Shown here piece by piece: positions 1 to 6,329 of a stretch of DNA of 7,964 nt. The stretch spans positions 1 to 7,964 of the forward strand of contig JAZODG010000034.1 in assembly GCA_045596905.1 (NCBI GenBank), given 5' to 3'. The position numbers and the translations under genes are program-made. The notes under the pieces are model-generated. The model ran no database searches. It was not told where the DNA came from and saw only the letters and a list, made by a program, of their open reading frames with translations. The stretch is from RGIG1681 sp045596905 (GTDB taxonomy: Bacteria; Bacillota; Clostridia; Christensenellales; UBA1242). The stretch's first letter is position 1, and every line of letters starts with the position of its first letter.

Positions 1-1220
1 ATATTTTTTAACAATTTCTGCGATATTTTATTATTGTCTGTAAGATTTTGCGTTTTTTGATATTCATTATAAAGCTTCGCAATACCATAAATGGTTTCAC
101 ACTCATCTTTAGAAAAACTATTTTCTCTTTGTTCTTTATATTCATCAAGAGAAATCATTTCTTCATCGATTGCACAGCCAAATATCATACCATAAATTTC
201 TTTATATATAACTTGATATGATAAATTCTTTAGTTTATCAAGTCTGTTTTTTAGTTGGTGGTTATTGATATTCTTTAAAAACTCATTCAAGAAAACTGAT
301 TCATCACAAACATTAATTTCTTCTTCAAAATTTTGGGTATACAAATCTTCAATCAAATAATAGTCAATATGTGTTTCCAAAAAGTCCACAATTTGATAGA
401 GTTTTTTCAAAATGTTCGAATCATTGTCAACTATCAAATAAATTCCAAGTCTATTTTCAATAGCTTTTTTATGATTTTTATCCAAAAATATTATTCGATT
501 ATTTTTGTAATCATTTATGAAGTTTTTTATATTATTTTTAAATATTTCAATTTTGCTTCTAGTGTCAATCAGAAGACCACGTGAAAAAGTGGTGTATAAA
601 ATTTTCCCAGTATAGTTTTTGCAAGCAACAAAAATAATTTTGCTCAGGCACACATTTGTCTTTCCACTTCCTGCAACACCTTGAACTAGCAAGTTCTCAT
701 TTTCAATCTCAACAAGATGCTGTTGTTTTTCATTGAGCATTGGAATATTTATGAACTCTGAGTTTGAAAGATAATATAGTTTTTTAAAATCACTTTCTTG
801 AACAGTCTCAAAAATTGGTTTAACAATAACATTGAACACTCTATGAGTTTTTAAATAGTTATAAACTCTTTGGTCATTCATCTTTAAATTGTCATAATTA
901 TTCATATCTGAATAAAAAACTACATCTTTAGCATCAAGATTTGCGTTTTTTATTTGAAAACCAAGTCTAATGTGGAATGAAAAACTTTTATCAAATGTAT
1001 CAATTTGAAATGAGTTAATTTCTTCATCTCCATTATAAGTTTCATACATTTCGTCAACAAGTGACAATAGACTTTCAGAAATCTTTAAAACAAAGCTATC
1101 CATTGAAGCCAATTTTTTTGTTTGATAAAAGAAACTTTCAGTTTTGTAAATCTTTGTTTCACTTGAAAGAATCTGTTTGTTTGTATTAACTTCAATATTA
1201 TAGTTTTTCATATTACTCAT
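1..1220 (-). CDS. Superfamily-1 (UvrD/Rep/HelD-like) helicase-type ATPase, C-terminal part cut off by window edge
   Basis: An uninterrupted frame of 406 codons runs from ATG 1220 off the left edge. Residues from about 165 carry a Q-motif-like stretch (MLNEKQQHLVE) and a Walker A loop, VQGVAGSGKT, with the Lys at residue 187 (codon 660-662). The following ILYTTFSRGLL segment resembles the strand after Walker A in SF1 helicases. Walker B and the later helicase motifs would lie outside the window. About 160 N-terminal residues precede the ATPase core; I do not recognise them. The VQGVAGSGKT form recalls HelD, which removes stalled RNA polymerase, but I see no HelD-type N-terminal coiled coil, so a DNA helicase/translocase is equally possible. 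ATG 1220 overlaps the upstream stop (ATGAGTAA, 8 bases); an in-frame ATG at 1211 is an alternative. No clear Shine-Dalgarno sequence precedes either, so translation is probably coupled to the release-factor-like gene. Confidence 0.8.
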   Translation of the reverse strand, partial: MSNMKNYNIEVNTNKQILSSETKIYKTESFFYQTKKLASMDSFVLKISESLLSLVDEMYETYNGDEEINSFQIDTFDKSFSFHIRLGFQIKNANLDAKDVVFYSDMNNYDNLKMNDQRVYNYLKTHRVFNVIVKPIFETVQESDFKKLYYLSNSEFINIPMLNEKQQHLVEIENENLLVQGVAGSGKTNVCLSKIIFVACKNYTGKILYTTFSRGLLIDTRSKIEIFKNNIKNFINDYKNNRIIFLDKNHKKAIENRLGIYLIVDNDSNILKKLYQIVDFLETHIDYYLIEDLYTQNFEEEINVCDESVFLNEFLKNINNHQLKNRLDKLKNLSYQVIYKEIYGMIFGCAIDEEMISLDEYKEQRENSFSKDECETIYGIAKLYNEYQKTQNLTDNNKISQKLLKN

Positions 1221-2205
1221 TTATATCACTAAAAATTGTTTCAAAATTTCCTGTTTCAATTTCTTTGATTTTATATTCTAACTTATTCATTGGCATAATA
1301 ATTTTATTTTCATCAAAATCAAATATAGCCGTTGCTGTTGTGCCAAAAAGTTTATTTTTTATTATTTTTCTTTGATTTTCTTCGTTATTTTGAATCTTTT
1401 TTTGATTAATTTGCGCTATTTTTTCTTTGAGCCTAGCAAGAGCCTTCTCTTTATTTTTTGTTTGAGACCTTTCTTCTTGGCACTCAACGACAATTCCCGT
1501 TGGCACATGTGTGATTCTGACGGCACTGTCGGTTTTGTTAATGTGTTGACCACCTGCTCCACTTGATCTGGTTGTTTGAATCATCAAATCATCTTCGTCA
1601 ACAGAGTCATCACACTCAATGTTTTTTAACACAACAAAATTTGCAAATGACTCTGTTCCAAACTGAACCTTTTTCACCTTACCGGAAAAAACATTTGTAA
1701 GCTCAAATATACCCCTTCCTTCAGCTTCAATTTGAACGGATGAAGCATCTTCTTTTTTTATTTCAAATTTTGCATTATTTTTTTCAAAAAATGTTTTTAA
1801 TAAATCTTTAAGGTATGTTACAAACTCAGCATCTTCTTTTGAGTTAATTTCAACAGAAATGTTTTGCTGTTCGAAAAGTTTGTTTTTTGCAAGACCGTTT
1901 TTGGCATCAGCATACAAAGATTCAATTTGTTGTTCAATTTCTTGTATTTGAGATTCCAAAGCAACCTTATCTTCGACTTCAGCGTCATTTAACATTTCTT
2001 TGCAAGCTTCAATGTCTTGCTTTAATACTTCAATTTTTTTAAGTGGCAAAGCAACACTTTCAAGTTGCTTAAACTTTTTTAAATAATGATTATAAAGTTT
2101 AACATCTGACATAATTTCAATGGAAGAAATAAACTGATTAAGTTCTTCATAATCAGCCAATATCTCTTCAAAAACCTTGTTTTGTTTGTCAGTAATCTTA
2201 TTCAT
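1213..2205 (-). CDS. Divergent class-I peptide chain release factor-like protein (GGQ protein; RF1/RF2 relative)
   Basis: A 330-residue protein with the release-factor layout. It has a predicted helical/coiled-coil domain 1 (about 1-105), a PCRF-like domain 2 (about 112-200), and a peptidyl-tRNA hydrolysis domain with SSGAGGQHINKTDSAVRITH around GGQ 218-220, then PTGIVVECQEERSQ. Domain 3 is strongly RF1-like, so ester-bond hydrolysis in the ribosome is likely. Domain 2 is degenerate: where RF1 has VPATES-x-GRIHTS and RF2 has the SPF motif plus HTS, this protein has QFGTES (181-186) followed by FANFVV. The GxGGxEA segment of domain 2 and the RTYNFPQ-like segment after GGQ are also missing. Normal stop-codon reading is therefore doubtful; a rescue or accessory factor is my inference. 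It is slightly short for RF1 (about 360). The start is ATG 2205, with no Shine-Dalgarno and a -10 box almost touching it. The stop overlaps the start of the downstream ATPase. It may be labelled prfA or prfB by automated pipelines. Confidence 0.85.
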   Translation of the reverse strand: MNKITDKQNKVFEEILADYEELNQFISSIEIMSDVKLYNHYLKKFKQLESVALPLKKIEVLKQDIEACKEMLNDAEVEDKVALESQIQEIEQQIESLYADAKNGLAKNKLFEQQNISVEINSKEDAEFVTYLKDLLKTFFEKNNAKFEIKKEDASSVQIEAEGRGIFELTNVFSGKVKKVQFGTESFANFVVLKNIECDDSVDEDDLMIQTTRSSGAGGQHINKTDSAVRITHVPTGIVVECQEERSQTKNKEKALARLKEKIAQINQKKIQNNEENQRKIIKNKLFGTTATAIFDFDENKIIMPMNKLEYKIKEIETGNFETIFSDINE

Positions 2206-2211
2206 ATGATT

Positions 2212-2240
2212 ATAATATCAAATTTTCATTAACTTTACAA
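2212..2240 (-). promoter_or_regulatory. Promoter of the release-factor-like gene, predicted leaderless
   Basis: On the minus strand, -35 TTGTAA (2240-2235) and -10 TATTAT (2217-2212) are 17 bases apart, with a TGn extension (TGATATTAT). Transcription would start about 7 bases after the -10, which is the A of ATG 2205. No Shine-Dalgarno sequence lies between, so a leaderless mRNA is predicted. A TATAAT overlaps the same place but would have a poorer 20-base spacing. Confidence 0.55.
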
Positions 2241-2256
2241 TCATATATTTTGTTTA

Positions 2257-2274
2257 AATGTAATAATTTACATT
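2257..2274. promoter_or_regulatory. Inverted repeat, candidate operator between divergent promoters
   Basis: A perfect 7-base inverted repeat, AATGTAA-TAAT-TTACATT, sits between the promoter of the release-factor-like gene (-35 at 2235-2240) and that of gpsA (-35 at 2295-2300). The dyad symmetry suits a dimeric repressor or activator. It shares TGT/ACA half-sites with GlnR sites (TGTNA-N7-TNACA), but the spacer is 4 rather than 7, so I do not assign a regulator. In such AT-rich DNA, chance is possible. Confidence 0.35.
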
Positions 2275-2294
2275 AATTTTTTATTTATATAATT

Positions 2295-2322
2295 TTGAAA
2301 AATTATTGTTTTGTGTTATCAT
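2295..2322 (+). promoter_or_regulatory. gpsA promoter
   Basis: -35 TTGAAA (2295-2300), a 16-base spacer, and -10 TATCAT (2317-2322) preceded by TGT, giving an extended -10. The predicted start near 2329 leaves a leader of only about 14 bases, which holds AAGGAG at 2331-2336, six bases before the gpsA ATG. Confidence 0.6.
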
Positions 2323-2342
2323 AGTTAGGTAAGGAGATTAAA

Positions 2343-3305
2343 ATGAAATTTTCAGTATTGGGACCAGGCAGATGGGGAACCTTTATTGCTTGGTATTTAG
2401 ATAAGCAAAAAAATGACGTTATCTTGTGGGGCAGACCTTCAAGCGAACAAATTGCGAAGTTAAAATTAGACAGAACAAATGATTATGTTACATTGCCTGA
2501 ATCAATTGAACTCTCAACTGACCTTGAACACGCCGTTAAAGCAAGCGACTATATTATCATTTCAATTAGTGCACAAGGACTTAGAGGTTTAATGGAGCAA
2601 ATCAAGAAAATTGATGGTCATGAAAACAAAAAATTTATCCTTTGCATGAAAGGTATTGAAAAAAACACCGGAAAACGCCTTTCAACAATATTGATAGACA
2701 ACAATATCGACAAAAACAATATTGCTGTTTGGGTTGGTCCTGGACATATTCAAGCTTTTGTGGCAGGAGTTCCAAGCGTTATGATTATTGACTCATATAA
2801 CATAGAACTTTCAAAAGACTTGGTTGTATCACTTAGAAGTGAACTTATTCGCTTTTATCAAGGCGAAGACATTGTTGGAACGGAAATTGGTGCTGCAGCA
2901 AAGAACGTTATGGGTATTGCCGCTGGTCTTTTGGACGGTATGGGATATTCAACTTTGAAAGGCGGTCTCATGGCACGTGGAACCCGTGAAGTTTCAAGAC
3001 TGATAAAAGCATGCCACGGAAATGAAATGTCGGCTTATGGCTTGTGCCATTTGGGTGACTATGAAGCGACATTGTTTTCAGAATATTCACACAACAGAAA
3101 ATGGGGTGAAACATTTGCCCAAGATAAACCTTTTGAAAAACTTGCAGAAGGCGTTGATACTTCTTCAGCTATGCTCACAATGGCAGAATCTGTTGACGTT
3201 GAACTTCCAATCACACAAGTGGTTAATGATGTTATCAATCATAGAATCACAAAGAAAGAAGCTATAGCTGAGCTATTTAAAAGAGACAATATAAAAGAGT
3301 TTTAA
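2343..3305 (+). CDS. gpsA: Glycerol-3-phosphate dehydrogenase [NAD(P)+] (GpsA)
   Basis: Cytosolic enzyme reducing dihydroxyacetone phosphate to sn-glycerol 3-phosphate, the backbone for phospholipids. The 320-residue length is normal for the family. The N-terminal Rossmann fold opens with GPGRWG (7-12), the GxGxxG dinucleotide loop. KGIE (103-106) and GPGH (132-135) match the usual SKGIE and GPSH motifs. The C-terminal helical domain has GAAAKN (183-188) with the expected catalytic Lys187, then ARGTREVSRL (211-220) and GLCHLGDYEAT with SHNR (249-252), matching the family GLGDL-x-TC and SRNR substrate site. Variants such as GPG for GAG and CHLGDY for AGLGDL mark a diverged subgroup, but no key residue is lost. 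ATG 2343 has a clear AAGGAG. It is monocistronic, with its own promoter and a terminator after it. Confidence 0.95.
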   Translation: MKFSVLGPGRWGTFIAWYLDKQKNDVILWGRPSSEQIAKLKLDRTNDYVTLPESIELSTDLEHAVKASDYIIISISAQGLRGLMEQIKKIDGHENKKFILCMKGIEKNTGKRLSTILIDNNIDKNNIAVWVGPGHIQAFVAGVPSVMIIDSYNIELSKDLVVSLRSELIRFYQGEDIVGTEIGAAAKNVMGIAAGLLDGMGYSTLKGGLMARGTREVSRLIKACHGNEMSAYGLCHLGDYEATLFSEYSHNRKWGETFAQDKPFEKLAEGVDTSSAMLTMAESVDVELPITQVVNDVINHRITKKEAIAELFKRDNIKEF

Positions 3306-3351
3306 AAAACGCAAAAAATATATTTTAATTGCAATAAAATATGTAAAAAAT

Positions 3352-3383
3352 AATAAAAACACAGGATATCCTGTGTTTTTATT
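3352..3383. terminator. Bidirectional intrinsic terminator between convergent gpsA and alkD-like genes
   Basis: A 32-bp perfect palindrome centred between 3367 and 3368. The core ACACAGGATATCCTGTGT is flanked by A runs on the left and T runs on the right, so on either strand it gives a GC-containing stem followed by a U tract. It serves gpsA on the plus strand and the minus-strand glycosylase gene. The right arm reaches into the TAA stop codon (3379-3381) of the minus-strand gene. An AT-only inverted repeat at 3320-3342 lies just before it and is probably not a separate signal. Confidence 0.85.
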
Positions 3384-4110
3384 TTATTCTTAAGCCTTTA
3401 AGCATTTCTTTGTCTTCAGCAGAAACTTGAAAACTTTCTCTGCATTTTGAGATTGCTTTGTTGTGCGTAAATTTGTCTAGTTTGTTGTTTTTAAAATATT
3501 TTAATGTTTCATTTCTATATTTTATAAAACAGAAACTGAGCATCCATGCTTTTGCCATTTTTACATAATAATCATTGTTTTGCACTTCATCACAAACATA
3601 AAATAATTTATTCAAATATTTTTTATCTAAATAATTATTCATTAAAACAGTGATTCCAAATCTTGAAACAAACTCATACTTTGAAAAACATTTTTCATAA
3701 AACCAATCAAAATATTCTTCGCTCATTTTGAGTTTTTTGAATGATGATGTAACAGAATCACAGGTTGACCAGTTATCAATCTTAAAAACCCATCTGTCTA
3801 AATATTCAAACTGCTCTTTCACGTTCTCAATGTGAGCAATAACAAGACCTTCAATAAGCGTTTCTTCATAAGTTTGTTTTTCTTTCGATTTATTTAGTGA
3901 CAAATCTAAAAATGACTTATACCCTGCCTTGTATATTAGTTTTGCAAGTTTTCGAATATTAGCCATCGCCACACCAATAACGTCTTGATTGGTGTTTAAA
4001 ATTGCCTTATGTCTCTTTAAGTCATTAACACTCTCATTTTTTGAAACAGACTTTATTGTTTCAATATAATCTAAGTAGTCTTTTTCAGTTTTTATTTGGT
4101 TTATTTCCAT
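3379..4110 (-). CDS. AlkD-family DNA alkylation repair protein (HEAT-like-repeat DNA glycosylase)
   Basis: A 243-residue, mostly helical protein of the AlkD/DNA-alkylation-repair family. These proteins use HEAT-like helical repeats to excise positively charged N3- and N7-alkyl purines from DNA without flipping the base into a pocket. Visible family marks are GVAMANIRKLAKLI (46-59), DNWSTCD (112-118), SRFGITVLM (149-157), KMAKAWMLS (184-192) and the C-terminal NKAISKCRESFQVS (217-230). W114-x3-D118 matches the spacing of the B. cereus AlkD catalytic Trp109/Asp113; R150 and W189 fit its Arg148 and Trp187. The active site therefore looks intact. ATG 4110 shares its A with the stop of the upstream Rel gene (TAATG), so the two are co-transcribed and probably translationally coupled. 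No promoter of its own is visible. The stop lies inside the terminator palindrome. Confidence 0.88.
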   Translation of the reverse strand: MEINQIKTEKDYLDYIETIKSVSKNESVNDLKRHKAILNTNQDVIGVAMANIRKLAKLIYKAGYKSFLDLSLNKSKEKQTYEETLIEGLVIAHIENVKEQFEYLDRWVFKIDNWSTCDSVTSSFKKLKMSEEYFDWFYEKCFSKYEFVSRFGITVLMNNYLDKKYLNKLFYVCDEVQNNDYYVKMAKAWMLSFCFIKYRNETLKYFKNNKLDKFTHNKAISKCRESFQVSAEDKEMLKGLRIK

Positions 4111-6206
4111 TATAAAACCTCATAAACTAAACTTAGAGATGAAAGTTTATTTTTAACTTGTTGAAGTTGGTTTCTATCTTTAACTAACAAACCTATTCTG
4201 AGAAGCAACTCTTCTCTTTTGTTTTGACTTGTGTTAAGTGACATAACCTTAACATTAAGTTCACTTAAAGCATTTGCAATTTCAATGTAAACATTGTTTT
4301 TGTTTTTTGCCACAACGTCAACACTTGCCATGAATGTTTCGTCTTTAATTTTATCTGTGTTCCAGTCAACTTTTATAAACCTTGACTCAGTTAATTTTGG
4401 AATATTTTCACAATCGGTTTTATGAATAATAATACCCCTTCCCCTTGAAACATATCCAACAATATTGTCACCAGGAATAGGATTGCAGCACTTGCAATAT
4501 TTGGTTAAAGCACCTGCCGCACCAATTATTTCTGATTTATTGTCGATTTTTATCTGATTTTTTTCAATTTCATCAAACAAAGTGCGTTTTTTCTGTTCTT
4601 CTCTTTCCTTTATACCAAGAAGTCTGCGAACAACTTTTTCAGCCGTCATTGAGCCATATCCAACAGCTGCATAAAGTTCGTCAACCGAAACAAATGCTTG
4701 CTTTTTTAAAATAGGTTCAACATATTCATCAACCATCAGTCTTGAAAGTGGAACATCAAAGGCCTTGGCTGCTTGTTCAATCATAGATTTTCCAAGCTTG
4801 ATATTTTCAACCTTCATTTGCTTTTTAAAGAAATAGTTAATAGCGTCTTTTGTTGACGACATTTTAACTTTTTTTAGCCAATCTCTTGAAGGCCCTTTTG
4901 AGTTTTGAGATGTCAAAATTTCAACAACATCACCGTTTGAAAGAGTTGACGTGAGCGGAACCATGCCACCATTTACTCTTGCACCAACGCAACGATTTCC
5001 AATTTCAGTGTGAATCGCATAAGCAAAGTCAATTGGCGTTGAATTTTCAACAAGTTTGATAACCTTACCTTTTGGGGTCTGAACAAAAATTTCACCAAGA
5101 TAAACGTCAGTCTTGAGTTCTTCTAAGATGTCATTTGAAGTAACGTTGTCTTTATTTTCAAGCATTTTGCGAATCCACAAAAGTTTGTTATCAACGCTGT
5201 TGAGTTTATTTTTCTTTTCTTTATACAAAAAGTGTGCTGCAACACCATACTCAGCATATTCATGCATATCATAAGTTCTAATTTGAACTTCAAAAAATTC
5301 ATCATGATAATAAACTGTTGTGTGCAAACTCTTGTAGCCATTTGGTTTTGGGTTTGCGATATAGTCTTTAAACCTGCCGTCAACTGGCGTAAAGTATGCA
5401 TGGACGATTCCAAGAACGGCATAACACTCACTAACGCTATTAACCAAGATTCTTGTGGCTGCAATATCGTATATATTTTTGAGTGTTTGAGCCTTGTTTT
5501 GAAGTTTGTTGTAGATGCTTGAAATATGTTTGATTCTTCCATAACAAGTGCATTCAATATTATTTTTCACCAAAAGTGCCTTGATGCTAGAAACCATTTT
5601 GTTAATCATGTGCGTATTTGCACGGGATTCATGAGCAACATCAAACTTAAGTCTCATATATTCATCTGGTTTATGAAATTCAAACGACAAATCTTGAAGT
5701 TCTGATTTGATTTCAGAAAGACCAAGACGCGCTGCAAATGGTGCATAAATATCATCTATCGCTTTATATAGTTCTTGAGCGTCTTTATCGTTAGTTTTTT
5801 TCACATTTACTCTTGCCAAAACAAGCATGTGCGCAGACTTAATAATAACAACCCTGATATCTTTTGTGATTGCAAGCAACATTTCCTTAAGCCCTGCAGG
5901 GTCTGTGTATTTATTTGAATATTCTTCAACCGACAAAAGACTCTTTAAGATTTTAACAACTTCAGAAAACTCTCCGATGCCGTCTAAGAGGTCTTGCTGG
6001 TTGAGTACAAATGGATATGCATAAGCTGCACTTAAACTATCAATATCAAGTTTAAGCCCCAAAACAATCTCAATCATAGCATCTGCCATCAAAAGAGTTT
6101 CTTTGTCAGCTTTATATAAAGAAAGAATGATATTTTTGCATTTTAAAAACTTAGATTCAAACTCTTCGCCATATTCTTTCTTTATTAATGATTCTAAACT
6201 AGCCAT
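4110..6206 (-). CDS. relA: RelA/SpoT-family (p)ppGpp synthetase with degenerate hydrolase domain
   Basis: A 698-residue long RSH protein that transfers pyrophosphate from ATP to GDP/GTP to make (p)ppGpp in the stringent response, normally on starved ribosomes. Order (numbered from ATG 6206): degenerate HD domain about 20-160; synthetase about 210-330 with R224, K226, S230, R278-F-K280-D281 (RxKD), the YIANPKPNGYKSLHTT stretch and E306 in EVQIRT; TGS about 368-432; a helical region; a Cys-rich CKCCNP-IPGD segment about 570-602; C-terminal ACT about 625-698. The synthetase looks intact. In the HD domain the usual HD pair is Pro65-Phe66, the following ED is Asn69-Gln70, and the metal Asp in LADRLHNM is His126, so the hydrolase should be dead. 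ATG 6206 has GGAGGG before it; a longer frame from TTG 6266 crosses the promoter and is unlikely. It is the first gene of an operon with the AlkD-like gene. Confidence 0.93.
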   Translation of the reverse strand: MASLESLIKKEYGEEFESKFLKCKNIILSLYKADKETLLMADAMIEIVLGLKLDIDSLSAAYAYPFVLNQQDLLDGIGEFSEVVKILKSLLSVEEYSNKYTDPAGLKEMLLAITKDIRVVIIKSAHMLVLARVNVKKTNDKDAQELYKAIDDIYAPFAARLGLSEIKSELQDLSFEFHKPDEYMRLKFDVAHESRANTHMINKMVSSIKALLVKNNIECTCYGRIKHISSIYNKLQNKAQTLKNIYDIAATRILVNSVSECYAVLGIVHAYFTPVDGRFKDYIANPKPNGYKSLHTTVYYHDEFFEVQIRTYDMHEYAEYGVAAHFLYKEKKNKLNSVDNKLLWIRKMLENKDNVTSNDILEELKTDVYLGEIFVQTPKGKVIKLVENSTPIDFAYAIHTEIGNRCVGARVNGGMVPLTSTLSNGDVVEILTSQNSKGPSRDWLKKVKMSSTKDAINYFFKKQMKVENIKLGKSMIEQAAKAFDVPLSRLMVDEYVEPILKKQAFVSVDELYAAVGYGSMTAEKVVRRLLGIKEREEQKKRTLFDEIEKNQIKIDNKSEIIGAAGALTKYCKCCNPIPGDNIVGYVSRGRGIIIHKTDCENIPKLTESRFIKVDWNTDKIKDETFMASVDVVAKNKNNVYIEIANALSELNVKVMSLNTSQNKREELLLRIGLLVKDRNQLQQVKNKLSSLSLVYEVL

Positions 6207-6209
6207 ACT

Positions 6210-6215
6210 CCCTCC
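6210..6215 (-). promoter_or_regulatory. Ribosome binding site that fixes the rel start
   Basis: GGAGGG on the minus strand lies 3-4 bases before ATG 6206. The spacing is a little tight, but it is the only good site in the region. The in-frame TTG at 6266 has none, so the shorter protein is preferred. Confidence 0.7.
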
Positions 6216-6228
6216 ATTATCTATTTTT

Positions 6229-6257
6229 ATTATAACTAGTTTTTTTTCGTTTGGCAA
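6229..6257 (-). promoter_or_regulatory. rel-alkD operon promoter
   Basis: On the minus strand, -35 TTGCCA (6257-6252, 5 of 6 to consensus), a 17-base spacer with an A run, and -10 TATAAT (6234-6229, perfect). Transcription should start near 6222, leaving a leader of about 16 bases that contains the GGAGGG. Its position inside the possible TTG-started extension argues against that extension. Confidence 0.75.
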
Positions 6258-6282
6258 TTTAATCAAACACTTAATAATTTAT

Positions 6283-6311
6283 TTGTATTAACTTTCAGGA
6301 AATGATATTAT
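6283..6311 (+). promoter_or_regulatory. ispH operon promoter
   Basis: -35 TTGTAT (6283-6288), a 17-base spacer, and -10 TATTAT (6306-6311) with a TGA extension. The predicted start is near 6318, giving a leader of about 12 bases with the AAGGA at 6317-6321 at its very 5' end. It diverges from the rel promoter within the same 123-base gap. Confidence 0.5.
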
Positions 6312-6329
6312 AGTTTAAGGAAAAAATAT

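Noticed and set aside
333..584. Plus-strand open frame of 83 codons
   Set aside because: Lies antisense inside the intact SF1 ATPase frame; composition is AT-driven, with no ribosome binding site or recognisable domain.
1372..1566. Plus-strand open frame of 64 codons
   Set aside because: Antisense to the conserved GGQ domain of the release-factor-like gene; a shadow of its codons.
1213..2205. RF2 programmed frameshift or UGA-recoding (code 4) explanation
   Set aside because: The frame is continuous with no in-frame TGA, and Trp codons across the window are TGG, so neither recoding is needed.
2253..2276. GlnR-type site
   Set aside because: GlnR sites need TGTNA and TNACA separated by 7 bases; here the separation is 4.
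3022..3267. Second frame inside gpsA
   Set aside because: Same strand, different frame within a clearly conserved GpsA region; no start signals.
3320..3342. 8-base inverted repeat ATATTTTA/TAAAATAT after gpsA
   Set aside because: All A/T stem with a 7-base loop, expected by chance in this composition; the palindrome next to it is a far better terminator.
5123..5557. Open frames on both strands inside rel (also 5232-5522, 5827-6024)
   Set aside because: They overlap the conserved domains of the Rel protein in other frames and show no protein family features.
6103..6291. Plus-strand open frame of 62 codons across the rel start
   Set aside because: Antisense to the rel N-terminus and its promoter; no ribosome binding site.
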